DNA from: Richelia sinica FACHB-800
Lineage (GTDB): Bacteria; Cyanobacteriota; Cyanobacteriia; Cyanobacteriales; Nostocaceae
DNA length: 64,000 nt
NCBI RefSeq assembly: GCF_014698825.1
Contig: NZ_JACJTT010000028.1
Location: forward strand, 1 to 64,000
Direction of reading: 5' to 3'
Shown: positions 7,974 through 15,892 of the stretch, one piece after another
How the letters are laid out: each line of letters starts with the position of its first letter
Position numbering within the stretch: the first letter of the stretch is position 1
Notes under the pieces: model-generated
Database searches by the model: none
What the model was told of the DNA's origin: nothing
The model's input: only the letters and a program-made list of their open reading frames with translations
Position numbers and translations under genes: made by a program

Positions 7974-8020
7974 GACCTAAGCCTTGACCTTTTTCTAACC
8001 CTTTCCACCTCTTCCTAATT

Positions 8021-8037
8021 CTCTCCTAAAAGGAGAG
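8021..8037. repeat. Short hairpin repeat after cas2
   Basis: CTCTCCT (8021-8027) and AGGAGAG (8031-8037) form a 7-bp stem with an AAA loop inside a C/T-rich repeat region typical of cyanobacterial intergenic filler. There is no T-tract, so it is not a clear terminator. Confidence 0.45.
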
Positions 8038-8185
8038 GGAAGATATAGACTTCCCCCTTTGAGGAACTTGGGGGGTGGAGAGGAAAAAAGAAAAACTTTC
8101 ATTAGTTGAAGTGGAGAGTTTAAAAGCTTCTCTCCTATATGAAGAGAGGTTTGCAGAGATATTTTTCAGTAACTTTTAAAATTCC

Positions 8186-8455
8186 TTGTCTCATCAAGCA
8201 ATTCAGTTTCATCTCATCTTTGGATCAAAAGCCCAACAACAACTTAACGAACTATCACTCCAAGACCGCAAACAATATCATAAAGCTTTTCAGCTTCTAA
8301 CTGAATCTGGCCCAGCCTACAGAAGTTTAAGAACCCATAGATATAGATATAAAGGAGGCGAGATTTGGGGTTCTTCTGCATCAATGGCTAAAAGATTTTT
8401 TTGGCAATATTTAGAGAATAAAACCATCTTAATCACTAGTTTGGATTCTCATTAA
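8186..8455 (+). CDS. RelE/ParE-type toxin-like small protein (possibly a remnant)
   Basis: 89 residues from a TTG codon; no ATG is available and no ribosome site is seen. The layout resembles the RelE/ParE toxin fold: an early hydrophobic strand with FHLIFGSKAQQQLNELS, a helix pair, SLRTHRYR in the middle and WGSSASMAKRFFWQY near the end. The usual C-terminal part (strand then HDEVY-like end) is shortened to SLDSH. No antitoxin gene is adjacent. With the poor start and missing partner it may be a decayed toxin gene left beside the CRISPR island. The family call is tentative. Confidence 0.4.
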   Translation: MSHQAIQFHLIFGSKAQQQLNELSLQDRKQYHKAFQLLTESGPAYRSLRTHRYRYKGGEIWGSSASMAKRFFWQYLENKTILITSLDSH

Positions 8456-8482
8456 CTTCCAAGGTGGTGCTTGTATATCTCC

Positions 8483-8587
8483 CTAAATACAGCATTTTTC
8501 AGGTGTATGAGGTACACGGATAAAAGCGAAGTCTTTTCCCCCTGAAAATAACCTGTACCTCATTTAGTTACAATCTGCTGTATTTAG
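8483..8587. repeat. Nested inverted-repeat element (MITE-like or structured RNA)
   Basis: The ends CTAAATACAGCA (8483-8494) and TGCTGTATTTAG (8576-8587) are a perfect 12-bp inverted pair. Inside are a 10-bp pair ATGAGGTACA/TGTACCTCAT (8507-8516 and 8554-8563) and TTTTCAGG/CCTGAAAA (8496-8503 and 8541-8548). The 105-bp size with terminal inverted repeats suits a MITE-type element. The rest of the gene-free stretch 8456-8779 shows no gene. Confidence 0.55.
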
Positions 8588-8779
8588 TCTAAATTATTAC
8601 CTTTAAAAAGGCAGATTTAAAGCTGATTTAACCCCCGAATAATGTGAAGTAAGAAAGCATACTGTGCAATTTTGATACATCTAATGACATTCTCTAACCA
8701 ACTGACCCAGTTTGATGCACTTGACTAACTTCAGAGAGTCCAGATATACGGATCATAAAAAATTAGCCGAGGTTAATGA

Positions 8780-9088
8780 ATGTTTAAACCGCGTTCTTTA
8801 GGGGCTAGAGAAATTCATCTCATTAACCTTTACAGTCAGTGGGAGTTTAGCATGACACCTCAAGCATTTTATGAAAAATGGGCTGTCAGTTATGAACAAA
8901 TTGCCCTGATATGCTCCCGGTCTGATTCTACCGTTAGACGTTGGTTTAAACAAGGTCAATTTAAACGCTATCCTCAATTTAACGATTTGCGTCACCTGGC
9001 GCTAATGGACTTTATCCTAGAACATTTTGAAGAAATCCCCGACCAGGTTTTACAGATATTACTCAAAAATATGCACAGAAAAATTTAA
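8780..9088 (+). CDS. Small helix-turn-helix DNA-binding protein
   Basis: A 102-residue protein with a clear helix-turn-helix at about 36-58 (VSYEQIALICSRSDSTVRRWF), followed by a basic segment (KQGQFKRYP) and a C-terminal helical region that may dimerise. The reading frame begins MFKPRSLGAREIHLINLY. Function is unknown beyond DNA binding. It lies between the adaptation genes and a solitary CRISPR-like repeat and could regulate either or neither. Confidence 0.6.
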   Translation: MFKPRSLGAREIHLINLYSQWEFSMTPQAFYEKWAVSYEQIALICSRSDSTVRRWFKQGQFKRYPQFNDLRHLALMDFILEHFEEIPDQVLQILLKNMHRKI

Positions 9089-9199
9089 TTGTCAATATCA
9101 CACTGACCTGTTTTCTAATTCGCCTCCTGATTTAAAGTGAATATCGTCAATTCAAAGTTCAAAACAGGGGCATCTTGCCACGCTGGTTAGGAGGATAAT

Positions 9200-9403
9200 A
9201 TGACTTATTCTGAGCAACTGCATCCGTGGTGTATTATTCGTGATCTTACCAATCAAGAATACATAATTGTGTCTAGATTCCGCCGCCGCAATGATGCTGT
9301 TGCTTATTTGCAAGTGTTACGTCAGGCAAATAAAAAGATTGCCTTTGCAATCGTTTTTTATGCGCCTCTGAAAACTTCTCTGAAACCTCAAACTTTGAAT
9401 TGA
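9200..9403 (+). CDS. Small hypothetical protein next to an orphan CRISPR repeat
   Basis: A 67-residue protein with a strong ribosome site (TAGGAGG, seven bases before ATG), so it is probably expressed. The sequence has an alpha/beta look: IIVSRFRRRNDAVAYLQVLR, then a hydrophobic strand IAFAIVFYA. No signal peptide or membrane segment is convincing, and I do not recognise a family. Its stop codon (9401-9403) touches the orphan CRISPR-like repeat. Confidence 0.55.
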   Translation: MTYSEQLHPWCIIRDLTNQEYIIVSRFRRRNDAVAYLQVLRQANKKIAFAIVFYAPLKTSLKPQTLN

Positions 9404-9437
9404 CTGGCTTCTAGTGAAGTTGATTAAAAATGGAAAC
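9402..9437 (+). CRISPR. Solitary degenerate CRISPR repeat
   Basis: This 36-base segment contains TGGCTTCTA, GTGAAGT, GATTAAAAATGGAAAC. It aligns along its whole length with the array repeat (TGGCTTCTATGAAGTCGAATTAAAATGGAAAC), with a few substitutions and one or two small insertions. The orientation is the same. No second copy is within spacer distance. Like the real array it is followed closely by an intrinsic terminator, so it looks like the stub of an array that has lost or never gained spacers. Confidence 0.65.
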
Positions 9438-9465
9438 ATCTGCGTTTAGTTAATTTACACTTGCT

Positions 9466-9507
9466 AAAACACCAAGCTATAACTGAGTTAATGTTTGGTG
9501 TTTTTTT
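9466..9507 (+). terminator. Intrinsic terminator after the orphan repeat
   Basis: AAAACACCAA (9466-9475) pairs with TTGGTGTTTT (9495-9504), a 10-bp perfect stem running into a T-tract. It would end transcription of the 67-residue gene and the orphan repeat. Confidence 0.8.
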
Positions 9508-9629
9508 ATTTATACTGCTATTTTAAGCAATATCAAAAACTAAATTTTTAGACGAAAATACTTACCGTATCTCGTTCACAGTCAGAAACTGGTAATTGCT
9601 ACAAGGAAGGCAGAGCCTTTTAGAATTCA

Positions 9630-9650
9630 TTCCCATACTCTGTATGGGAA
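9630..9650. repeat. Short hairpin interspersed repeat
   Basis: TTCCCATA and TATGGGAA flank CTCTG, inside the context GAATTCATTCCCATAC...GGGAACGAG. This is a common intergenic repeat type in Nostocales. It lies 17 bases beyond the 3' end of the minus-strand gene at 9667. Confidence 0.5.
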
Positions 9651-9666
9651 CGAGAAATGAGAACAC

Positions 9667-10194
9667 TTAACTGACAATAGCTAATCTCTTTGAATATTCT
9701 CTGCGAAAGGGATAAGATACATCTTGGTATTTTTGAAATTTCATATTTGGAGATTGGTGAAATCTTGAACTTACAGAAATCATATCCACAGGTTCATGTA
9801 ACCAATTATTGTCATATAACTTGTGATAAACCATTAGTCCGAAAGATTCACAAACCCAGATTCCTGTATTATTTTCAACCATAGGTTCTTGGGCAAATGC
9901 CTCAATAATTTCTTGAACACGACTAAATGAAGTAGAAAAGAGATTAAATTCACCTAAAAACAGTGAGCAGGTTTGGTTATAAAAAATATCTACAGAAATT
10001 AATTGGTCTCTTATGTCATAGTGACAACGTAGTGACATTCCTAAATAAAGATCCACAGGGCTATTGTTGCCAAATTCCAATTCTTGGGGAGGATAAGGGA
10101 AACACTGCCGGACTTCTTGGCGAGACATTCCGAAGGTAATTAATTTTTGTCCAAACAGTTGAATAGCATGATGAGGATAAATGATGATTTTCAT
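9667..10194 (-). CDS. Hypothetical protein, immunity-protein-like start
   Basis: 175 residues, no signal peptide or membrane segment. The N-terminal block (FGMSRQEVRQCF followed by a short loop and a strand-rich body) resembles small globular proteins found as immunity or SMI1-like partners in bacteria, but the match is weak. The sequence is aromatic-rich and acidic, with VDIFYNQTCSLFLGEFNLF and GIWVCESFGLMVYH in the core. It stands alone on the minus strand. Function unknown. Confidence 0.45.
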   Translation of the reverse strand: MKIIIYPHHAIQLFGQKLITFGMSRQEVRQCFPYPPQELEFGNNSPVDLYLGMSLRCHYDIRDQLISVDIFYNQTCSLFLGEFNLFSTSFSRVQEIIEAFAQEPMVENNTGIWVCESFGLMVYHKLYDNNWLHEPVDMISVSSRFHQSPNMKFQKYQDVSYPFRREYSKRLAIVS

Positions 10195-10840
10195 ATGAGA
10201 ATCCCTACTAACCGTAAATATGACTATTGATTACTCTCTAGTGATTCTTTAGATCAAAAACTTTTTCTGTGGCAGATAAAATGCAGTTTTTACAAAAATA
10301 TTTATTCCTGATTTTATAGTATTACTTACTTGGTTTAACTATTAAATGTGTGTGGTTGCTATTTTTAATAACATAGAAATTAATGGCGATACAAGTAGTT
10401 TGGCGACATTTTGAAGGTATTTCACGCGAACAACAAATCAGGTTTGTGCAACCATAGCAATTTCATCTGAGTCAGGCTTCCGTGAGCTTCATCCGATAGC
10501 TTGCGTGGCGTAGCAATACAGTAGACAAAGACAAAATTGCACATGAGAAAAAAACTCGTATGATACCGTTTCATTTTAAGCTGTTGTGCATTTAATCTGT
10601 ATAAATCTAGCGAGTAGTACGGCCCGCACCACAAGATTTAAGCATCTTAGAATTATAAGATTTAGCTGCGTAACAGCTTAATAATGATACAAATGCGTTG
10701 GTAGGGGTTTAGCAATGCGCTTTACTCCTACTACCAATTTATATGTATCAAAATTTTGGTGAATTGGTATCAGTGTAGTTGTTGACATGAATATATAATT
10801 TCGGATATGAGTAAAATAGGATAGCGTTATCATTTACACT
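10195..10840. other. Gene-free stretch, no supported feature
   Basis: 646 bases between divergent genes. I see AT-rich DNA, a cyanobacterial interspersed repeat near 10470-10515 (CTTGCGTGGCGTAGCAA type) and degenerate repeat text near 10690-10770. A 70-residue minus-strand ORF here (10422-10634) has no coding character. Promoters for the genes on both sides must lie here; TTGACA at 10782 is a possible -35 for the downstream regulator but lacks a well-spaced -10. Confidence 0.4.
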
Positions 10841-11563
10841 ATGGCAGGGACAGGGCGTTCTATTGCGGCATCAGCCACAGGCATCCAACAGGCAAGGCAG
10901 GCATTGACCCGGCAAAAATTTACCCAAAAATCCTTAGCTTTAGAACTGGGCATGGCAGTATCAACAATTCATAATTTTTTTCATAGAACCCCTATTTATC
11001 GCACCAATTTTGAAGAAATTTGTACATTTCTGGGATTAAACTGGCAGGATATCGCTACATCCATAGACCAACTTTGGGAACAACTACAAACAATGGGTAC
11101 TGTTACAGAAAAAATGGGATTAGTTTTAGTTGAAGAACAAACGTTAGGTTGGGGCTGGACGACAAGTAGCATTTATGAAAAATCTGTACGGATAGGTAGT
11201 TACATTCGTGTCGAAGTCAATTTTGAAAATTCTGGCTATTTACTGCTGTTACAACGCGATACATCTGGAAATATCTGGTGTTTTTGTCCTTCCTGTTTTG
11301 CTCCTCAACCACATTTAAATACAGGTAAAACTTGTTTACCTCAAGAGGGTTCAGAAATTACTTGTTTTCCAATCGAAGGAACTCCAGGACAAGAAGAAAT
11401 TTTAGCAGTCATTACCCAAATCATGCCATCTTTAGACTGGTTACCCCAAGCTAGTGATGAACCTTTACAACTAAAGGAGATTCATTTACGTGAATTGTTA
11501 GATTATATGAATCAGCATGGACAATATGAAGTTTTATATACAGAATATATGATAACAGAATGA
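10841..11563 (+). CDS. HTH regulator with C-terminal DUF4384-like domain
   Basis: 240 residues. The N-terminal 15-70 is a Cro/C1-type helix-turn-helix (ARQALTRQKFTQKSLALE, then GMAVSTIHNFFHRTPI) ending in FEEICTFLGLNWQDIA. This exact style of HTH is found at the N-termini of cyanobacterial NB-ARC/WD40 and related conflict-type proteins. Residues about 90-205 are strand-rich (SVRIGSYIRVEVNFENSGYL, LLLQRDTSGNIWCFCPS), like the DUF4384 domain that accompanies large effector proteins. It sits 106 bases before the TPR-CHAT gene on the same strand, so the pair probably works together, this protein sensing or controlling the protease. The domain name is tentative. Confidence 0.65.
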   Translation: MAGTGRSIAASATGIQQARQALTRQKFTQKSLALELGMAVSTIHNFFHRTPIYRTNFEEICTFLGLNWQDIATSIDQLWEQLQTMGTVTEKMGLVLVEEQTLGWGWTTSSIYEKSVRIGSYIRVEVNFENSGYLLLLQRDTSGNIWCFCPSCFAPQPHLNTGKTCLPQEGSEITCFPIEGTPGQEEILAVITQIMPSLDWLPQASDEPLQLKEIHLRELLDYMNQHGQYEVLYTEYMITE

Positions 11564-11669
11564 TAATCGGTGTGATTCGGTGTCAAATCACTCTAAATTT
11601 AATATTAGTAACTAAAAAATAAAAATCTTTTACTTTTAAAAGATATTAGACGCACGAGATAATATCAGA

Positions 11670-14600
11670 ATGACAGAAATAATAAATTATATCCATAATC
11701 TCAATGCTCAAGTTGTTAATTTAGTCAATCAAGGCAATTTGGAGCAAGCCGTTATAACTTCCCAACAAGCTGTACAATTATGCGAAATTCACAAAATCAC
11801 TCAACATCCTGTTGTTGCTGATAGTCTTAACAATCTAGCTGAATTATATCGCATTCAAGGTCGTTACCTAGAAGCAGAACCTTTATATCAGCAAGTCCTA
11901 GAAATGAGAATTAGCCTCTGGGGAGAAGAACACCTTGACATTGCTGAATCATTAAATAATTTAGGAAGTTTCTATTTTGATAAAGGTAATTTTTTAGCAG
12001 CAGAGCAGAATTTATTTGCAGCTTTAAATTTGTGGAAACGCTTACTTGGTAACGAACATTCCGAAGTGGCTATTGGCTTGAATAATATTGCTCAATTATA
12101 TCAAACTCAAGGTAATTATTTAGAAGCAGAAAATATTTACAAACAAGCATTAGACATTCAAAATAAATTCCTCGATTCTGAACATCATGATATATGGCGA
12201 ACCTTGAATAATCTAGCTGCAATATATAAGTTACAAGGACATTATCAAAAAGCAGAAAAAACATATATAGCCGCTTTAGAAATGATTAAAAACTTATATG
12301 GTAACGAACATCCTGATGTAGCTGTCAGCTTTAATAATTTAGCTGTATTGTATAATTCAAAGGGGTTATACATTCAAGCCGAGGATAATTATTTACAAGC
12401 TTTGAAAATTTTAACGCCCTTGTTAGGTAATGAACATCCTTACATCGCCTCGACATTAAATAATATTGCTGAAAATTATAAAGAGCAAGGGCGTTATGTA
12501 GAAGCAGAAAAATTACATTTAACTGCTTGGCAAATGAGAAAGTCATTGTTAGGAGATGAACATCCTGATACAGCCAGTAGCTTGAATAGTGTAGGAGAAC
12601 TTAGTTTTCTCCAAGGACGATATTTAGAAGCTGAAGAAAAATATTTGTCGGCATTGACAACAAGAAGAAAATTATTTGAAGAAGAACATCCTGATATTGC
12701 AATTAGTTTGAATAATTTGGCATTATTATATACAGATATAGGACGTTACTCAGAAGCAGAGTCCCTATATTCAGAAGCTTTAAAAATAGGCGAGTCTACA
12801 TTAAGTCTAGAACATCCTGAAGTGGCAAAACATTTAAACAATTTGGCAATTTTGTATGAAAAACAAGGGCGATATGCGGAGGCTGAACAAAAGTATTTAC
12901 AAGTTTTAAAAGTAAGAATCAAGGGATTGGGTAATGAACACCCCGAAGTGGCAGATACTCTTAATGATATTGCTGGAGTTTATCGGTTAGCAGGGCGATA
13001 TGCGGAGGCTGAACAAAAGTATTTACAAGCTTTAGCCATGAGAAAAAATTTATTGGGTGAAGCACATCCTGATGTGGCTGCTAGTCTCAATAATTTAGCG
13101 GTATTATATAATGCTCAAGGCAAATATTCGCACGCGGAATCCTTATTTTTACAGGTTTTAGCTATTAATAAAAATTTGTTGGGTGAAGTCCATCCACAAA
13201 TAGCTACTACGTTGAGTAATCTAGCTACTATTTATAGTTATCAAGGACGTTATAACGAAGCTGAAAAACTACATTTAGAAGTTTTAAGACTTAAAAAGTC
13301 TTTATTTGGTCAACAACATCCGCAAATTGCCCGCAGTTACAATAATTTAGCCGAAACATACTTTTCTCTAGGACGTTATCAGGAAGCTGAAGCAAATTAT
13401 ATAGCTGCTTTGAAAATGAGAAAATCCTTGTTAGGAGAAGAACACCCCGATGTGGCTGCTAGTCTCAATAATTTGGCTACTATATTAACCGCTACAAATC
13501 ATTATATTGAATCTTTATCTTACCGATTACAAGCTAGTTATATTAATGATAAACTGATTAGTAAGGTATTTGCTTTTAGTTCCGAAAGCGATCGCTTGGC
13601 TGTAATTGAGAAACTGCGGCTAAATTTTGATTTGTTTCTCTCCCTTGTCTATCAACACCTCTCAAACCAGGAAGACGCAAAGCAAGAAGCATTCAATTTT
13701 GTCCTCAAACGTAAGGGGTTAACAGCAGCTTCCGTATCTGCCCAAAATCAAGCTTTGTATCACAACCGCTATCCAAATCTACAAACCCAGTTTCGTCAAC
13801 TCTGTGATTTAAATACCCAATTAATCAATTTAACCTTTTCTCCACCGAAAAATGGTGATTTTACAGAGTATCAAACTCAACTCAGTCAGCTAGAAGCTGA
13901 GTACAACCACCTGCAAAAATATCTAGCTTCGCAAGTACCCGAAATTCAAGTTTCTACACAAATAGTTGATTGTGGTACAGTTGCCAAAGCATTACCAGCT
14001 AACTCGATTTTAGTTGAATTTGTCCGCTTTGATGTCTTTGATTTTCACGCAGTGCCAGCCAAAAAAGAGCAGCAATGGCATTCTCCCCGTTATCTGGCAT
14101 TTGTTTTACCCGCTGGACAACCAGAGGCAGTGCAGATGATAGATTTAGGAGAAGTAGAAGTTATTGATAACTTAATTGGGGAATTGCAACAGCAAGTTTC
14201 TGTCTCCTCTCAAGCAACACTCGGATTCGGAAAACCTGCTCCTATACCGAAATTACGAATCAAACCCTACAACCCAACCGCCACTATTGGGCTGAGTAAA
14301 CTGTTATTTCAGCCTATCCAGGAAATCGTCAAAGGTTATCAACATCTGATATTTGCACCAGATGGCAACTTAAACTTACTACCTTTGCAAGTACTACCAT
14401 TAGATGAAACAGCTACATCCCTGCTCATGGATGAATACACAATTTCTTACCTAAGTGTAGGGCGGGATGTGATGCGATACCTGCAATTAGAAGAAAAAGA
14501 AGAGCGATCACCTATGCTCGGCGTTTTGCCATCGCCTCATACACAGTATAATTTACAGATTGCAGATTCACCCCTCATCATAGCAGACCCAGATTTTGAT

Positions 14601-15539
14601 TTAACTGCTGAGTCCACTGCTCAAACAGTAACCCACCCAGATAACAATCTCCAAACACAGCCACAAACCGCGCATGGGGAATTTATGCAAACGCTGGGTG
14701 GTAAAACTTTATCTCGTGTTGCGAGTACAAAATTTTTAGCTGAAAGTGTTGCCAAAAAACTCAAAGATGCACGGTTGTATTTAGGAACACAGGCATTAGC
14801 AACTCACTTAACAAATGGTCAATGTCCTAGTGTCATGCTGATTGCCACTCACGGCTTATTTTTACCCAACTCTCCACCTACAACACCACAAATACAAGAT
14901 GAGGAATTAAACCAGAGTTGTGAGACAGCTTCAGTATCTTTCCAACACAAGACTACACCAATCGGACGTTACACCAAGGCCATAGGTATCGCCAACACCA
15001 AAAATCCGATGCTGCGTTCTTTGCTGGCTTTAGCGGGTGCTAATACTTGGTTCAGTGGTGGAACTTTGCCACCAGAAGCAGGTAAAGGCTGTATCTTTGC
15101 TCAGGATATCGCCAATTTGGACTTATGGGCAAATGAACTCACTGTTTTATCTGCCTGTGATACGGCTAAAGGCGATATTAAAATTGGCGAAGGTGTTTTT
15201 GGCTTGCGTCGCGCTTTTACAGTTGCTGGGACAAAAACTCTGGTGATGAGTCTGTGGAAAGTACCTGATAAAGCTACAGCATTGTTAATGGAACGTTTTT
15301 TTGATAATCTGCAATCAGGTATGCAATATGCAGAAGCATTACGTAATGCTCAAAATTATACTCGCAATTTAACAGTCAAGGAATTGAGGCAGTCTAGTTT
15401 GGGGATAGAAGTATTAAAGGAAATGTTGAAAGTTAGGGATCTATCATCACAGAGTAAAATTTATTGTCAGGAAGAAGATACTCCCCTTCAACATCCTGTT
15501 TATTGGGGAGCTTGGATTTGTCAAGGTGCGTTATTTTAA
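11670..15539 (+). CDS. TPR-CHAT caspase-like protease
   Basis: 1289 residues. About 40-640 are 14 consecutive 42-residue tetratricopeptide repeats of the kinesin-light-chain type (SLNNLA.LY..QGRY.EAE, then LLG.EHPDVA). After a helical linker comes a CHAT domain (about 900-1285), a caspase/separase-like peptidase. The catalytic dyad is present: His1061 in IATHG and Cys1163 in VLSACDTAKG, followed by LRRAFTVAGTKTLVMSLW. CHAT proteases are activated when their repeat domain binds a ligand or partner; substrate unknown. The DNA encoding the TPR array is repetitive and could recombine. It follows an HTH/DUF4384 gene in the same direction. An unrelated TPR-CHAT protein partners with a type III-E CRISPR effector, but nothing here proves such a link. 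Confidence 0.9.
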   Translation: MTEIINYIHNLNAQVVNLVNQGNLEQAVITSQQAVQLCEIHKITQHPVVADSLNNLAELYRIQGRYLEAEPLYQQVLEMRISLWGEEHLDIAESLNNLGSFYFDKGNFLAAEQNLFAALNLWKRLLGNEHSEVAIGLNNIAQLYQTQGNYLEAENIYKQALDIQNKFLDSEHHDIWRTLNNLAAIYKLQGHYQKAEKTYIAALEMIKNLYGNEHPDVAVSFNNLAVLYNSKGLYIQAEDNYLQALKILTPLLGNEHPYIASTLNNIAENYKEQGRYVEAEKLHLTAWQMRKSLLGDEHPDTASSLNSVGELSFLQGRYLEAEEKYLSALTTRRKLFEEEHPDIAISLNNLALLYTDIGRYSEAESLYSEALKIGESTLSLEHPEVAKHLNNLAILYEKQGRYAEAEQKYLQVLKVRIKGLGNEHPEVADTLNDIAGVYRLAGRYAEAEQKYLQALAMRKNLLGEAHPDVAASLNNLAVLYNAQGKYSHAESLFLQVLAINKNLLGEVHPQIATTLSNLATIYSYQGRYNEAEKLHLEVLRLKKSLFGQQHPQIARSYNNLAETYFSLGRYQEAEANYIAALKMRKSLLGEEHPDVAASLNNLATILTATNHYIESLSYRLQASYINDKLISKVFAFSSESDRLAVIEKLRLNFDLFLSLVYQHLSNQEDAKQEAFNFVLKRKGLTAASVSAQNQALYHNRYPNLQTQFRQLCDLNTQLINLTFSPPKNGDFTEYQTQLSQLEAEYNHLQKYLASQVPEIQVSTQIVDCGTVAKALPANSILVEFVRFDVFDFHAVPAKKEQQWHSPRYLAFVLPAGQPEAVQMIDLGEVEVIDNLIGELQQQVSVSSQATLGFGKPAPIPKLRIKPYNPTATIGLSKLLFQPIQEIVKGYQHLIFAPDGNLNLLPLQVLPLDETATSLLMDEYTISYLSVGRDVMRYLQLEEKEERSPMLGVLPSPHTQYNLQIADSPLIIADPDFDLTAESTAQTVTHPDNNLQTQPQTAHGEFMQTLGGKTLSRVASTKFLAESVAKKLKDARLYLGTQALATHLTNGQCPSVMLIATHGLFLPNSPPTTPQIQDEELNQSCETASVSFQHKTTPIGRYTKAIGIANTKNPMLRSLLALAGANTWFSGGTLPPEAGKGCIFAQDIANLDLWANELTVLSACDTAKGDIKIGEGVFGLRRAFTVAGTKTLVMSLWKVPDKATALLMERFFDNLQSGMQYAEALRNAQNYTRNLTVKELRQSSLGIEVLKEMLKVRDLSSQSKIYCQEEDTPLQHPVYWGAWICQGALF

Positions 15540-15892
15540 TCTATTGATAGACTCCCCTGACAAATTAGATGTGCGTAACCTGAAATCCTGGTCAGAACAA
15601 TACCCTACGGGAAGCAAGCTACATGAATTTTCCCTACAGTCTTTTTCAGCAGAGGTTTACTGACCAATGCTGTATGTGCGTGTCCACAATTTGTGGACAT
15701 TGTATTTTTTCGGCGTTGCATAGGTGTAGGAAATCAACTCCAGAATCTGAGGTGATTACGTGGCGATGCCTACGGCGGGAGTTCCGCCATCGCACGCTGC
15801 GGTAAGGTTAACGCCAACGTAATGAAGTAATTTTATGCACCTGATGCGTAAGTCCTATAGCCGCTAATTCATCCCACAAAGGAACACCGTAT
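15540..15892. other. Gene-free stretch with 19-bp palindrome and REP-like repeat
   Basis: The convergent gap between the TPR-CHAT gene and the clamp gene. It holds the perfect palindrome at 15681-15699, a GC-rich cyanobacterial repeat at about 15758-15800 (GGCGATGCC...GCCATCGC) and a copy of the GCGTAAGTCCTA repeat at about 15848. A 60-residue ORF across it is not supported. Confidence 0.6.
15681..15699. promoter_or_regulatory. 19-bp palindrome TGTCCACAA-T-TTGTGGACA
   Basis: Two 9-bp arms flank one central base. The same palindrome occurs at 48701-48719, 48775-48793 (last base changed) and 54125-54143 (inside the ParB-like gene, central A), with extra half sites around the last two. Recurrence beside partition and recombination genes suggests binding by a plasmid protein. 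Confidence 0.6.

Noticed and set aside
8186-8455. A complete toxin-antitoxin module
   Set aside because: No antitoxin gene is adjacent, and the toxin-like frame lacks an ATG and a ribosome site.
10422-10634. 70-residue minus-strand ORF
   Set aside because: Composition is not protein-like and the DNA is dispersed repeat text.
11670-15539. Idea that the TPR-CHAT protein is part of a Craspase-like CRISPR complex
   Set aside because: No gRAMP/Cas7-11-type effector is present, and TPR-CHAT proteins of this regular kind are common in cyanobacteria without CRISPR.
15623-15805. 60-residue + strand ORF
   Set aside because: It covers a palindrome and GC-rich repeats, with Cys/Arg-rich nonsense composition.
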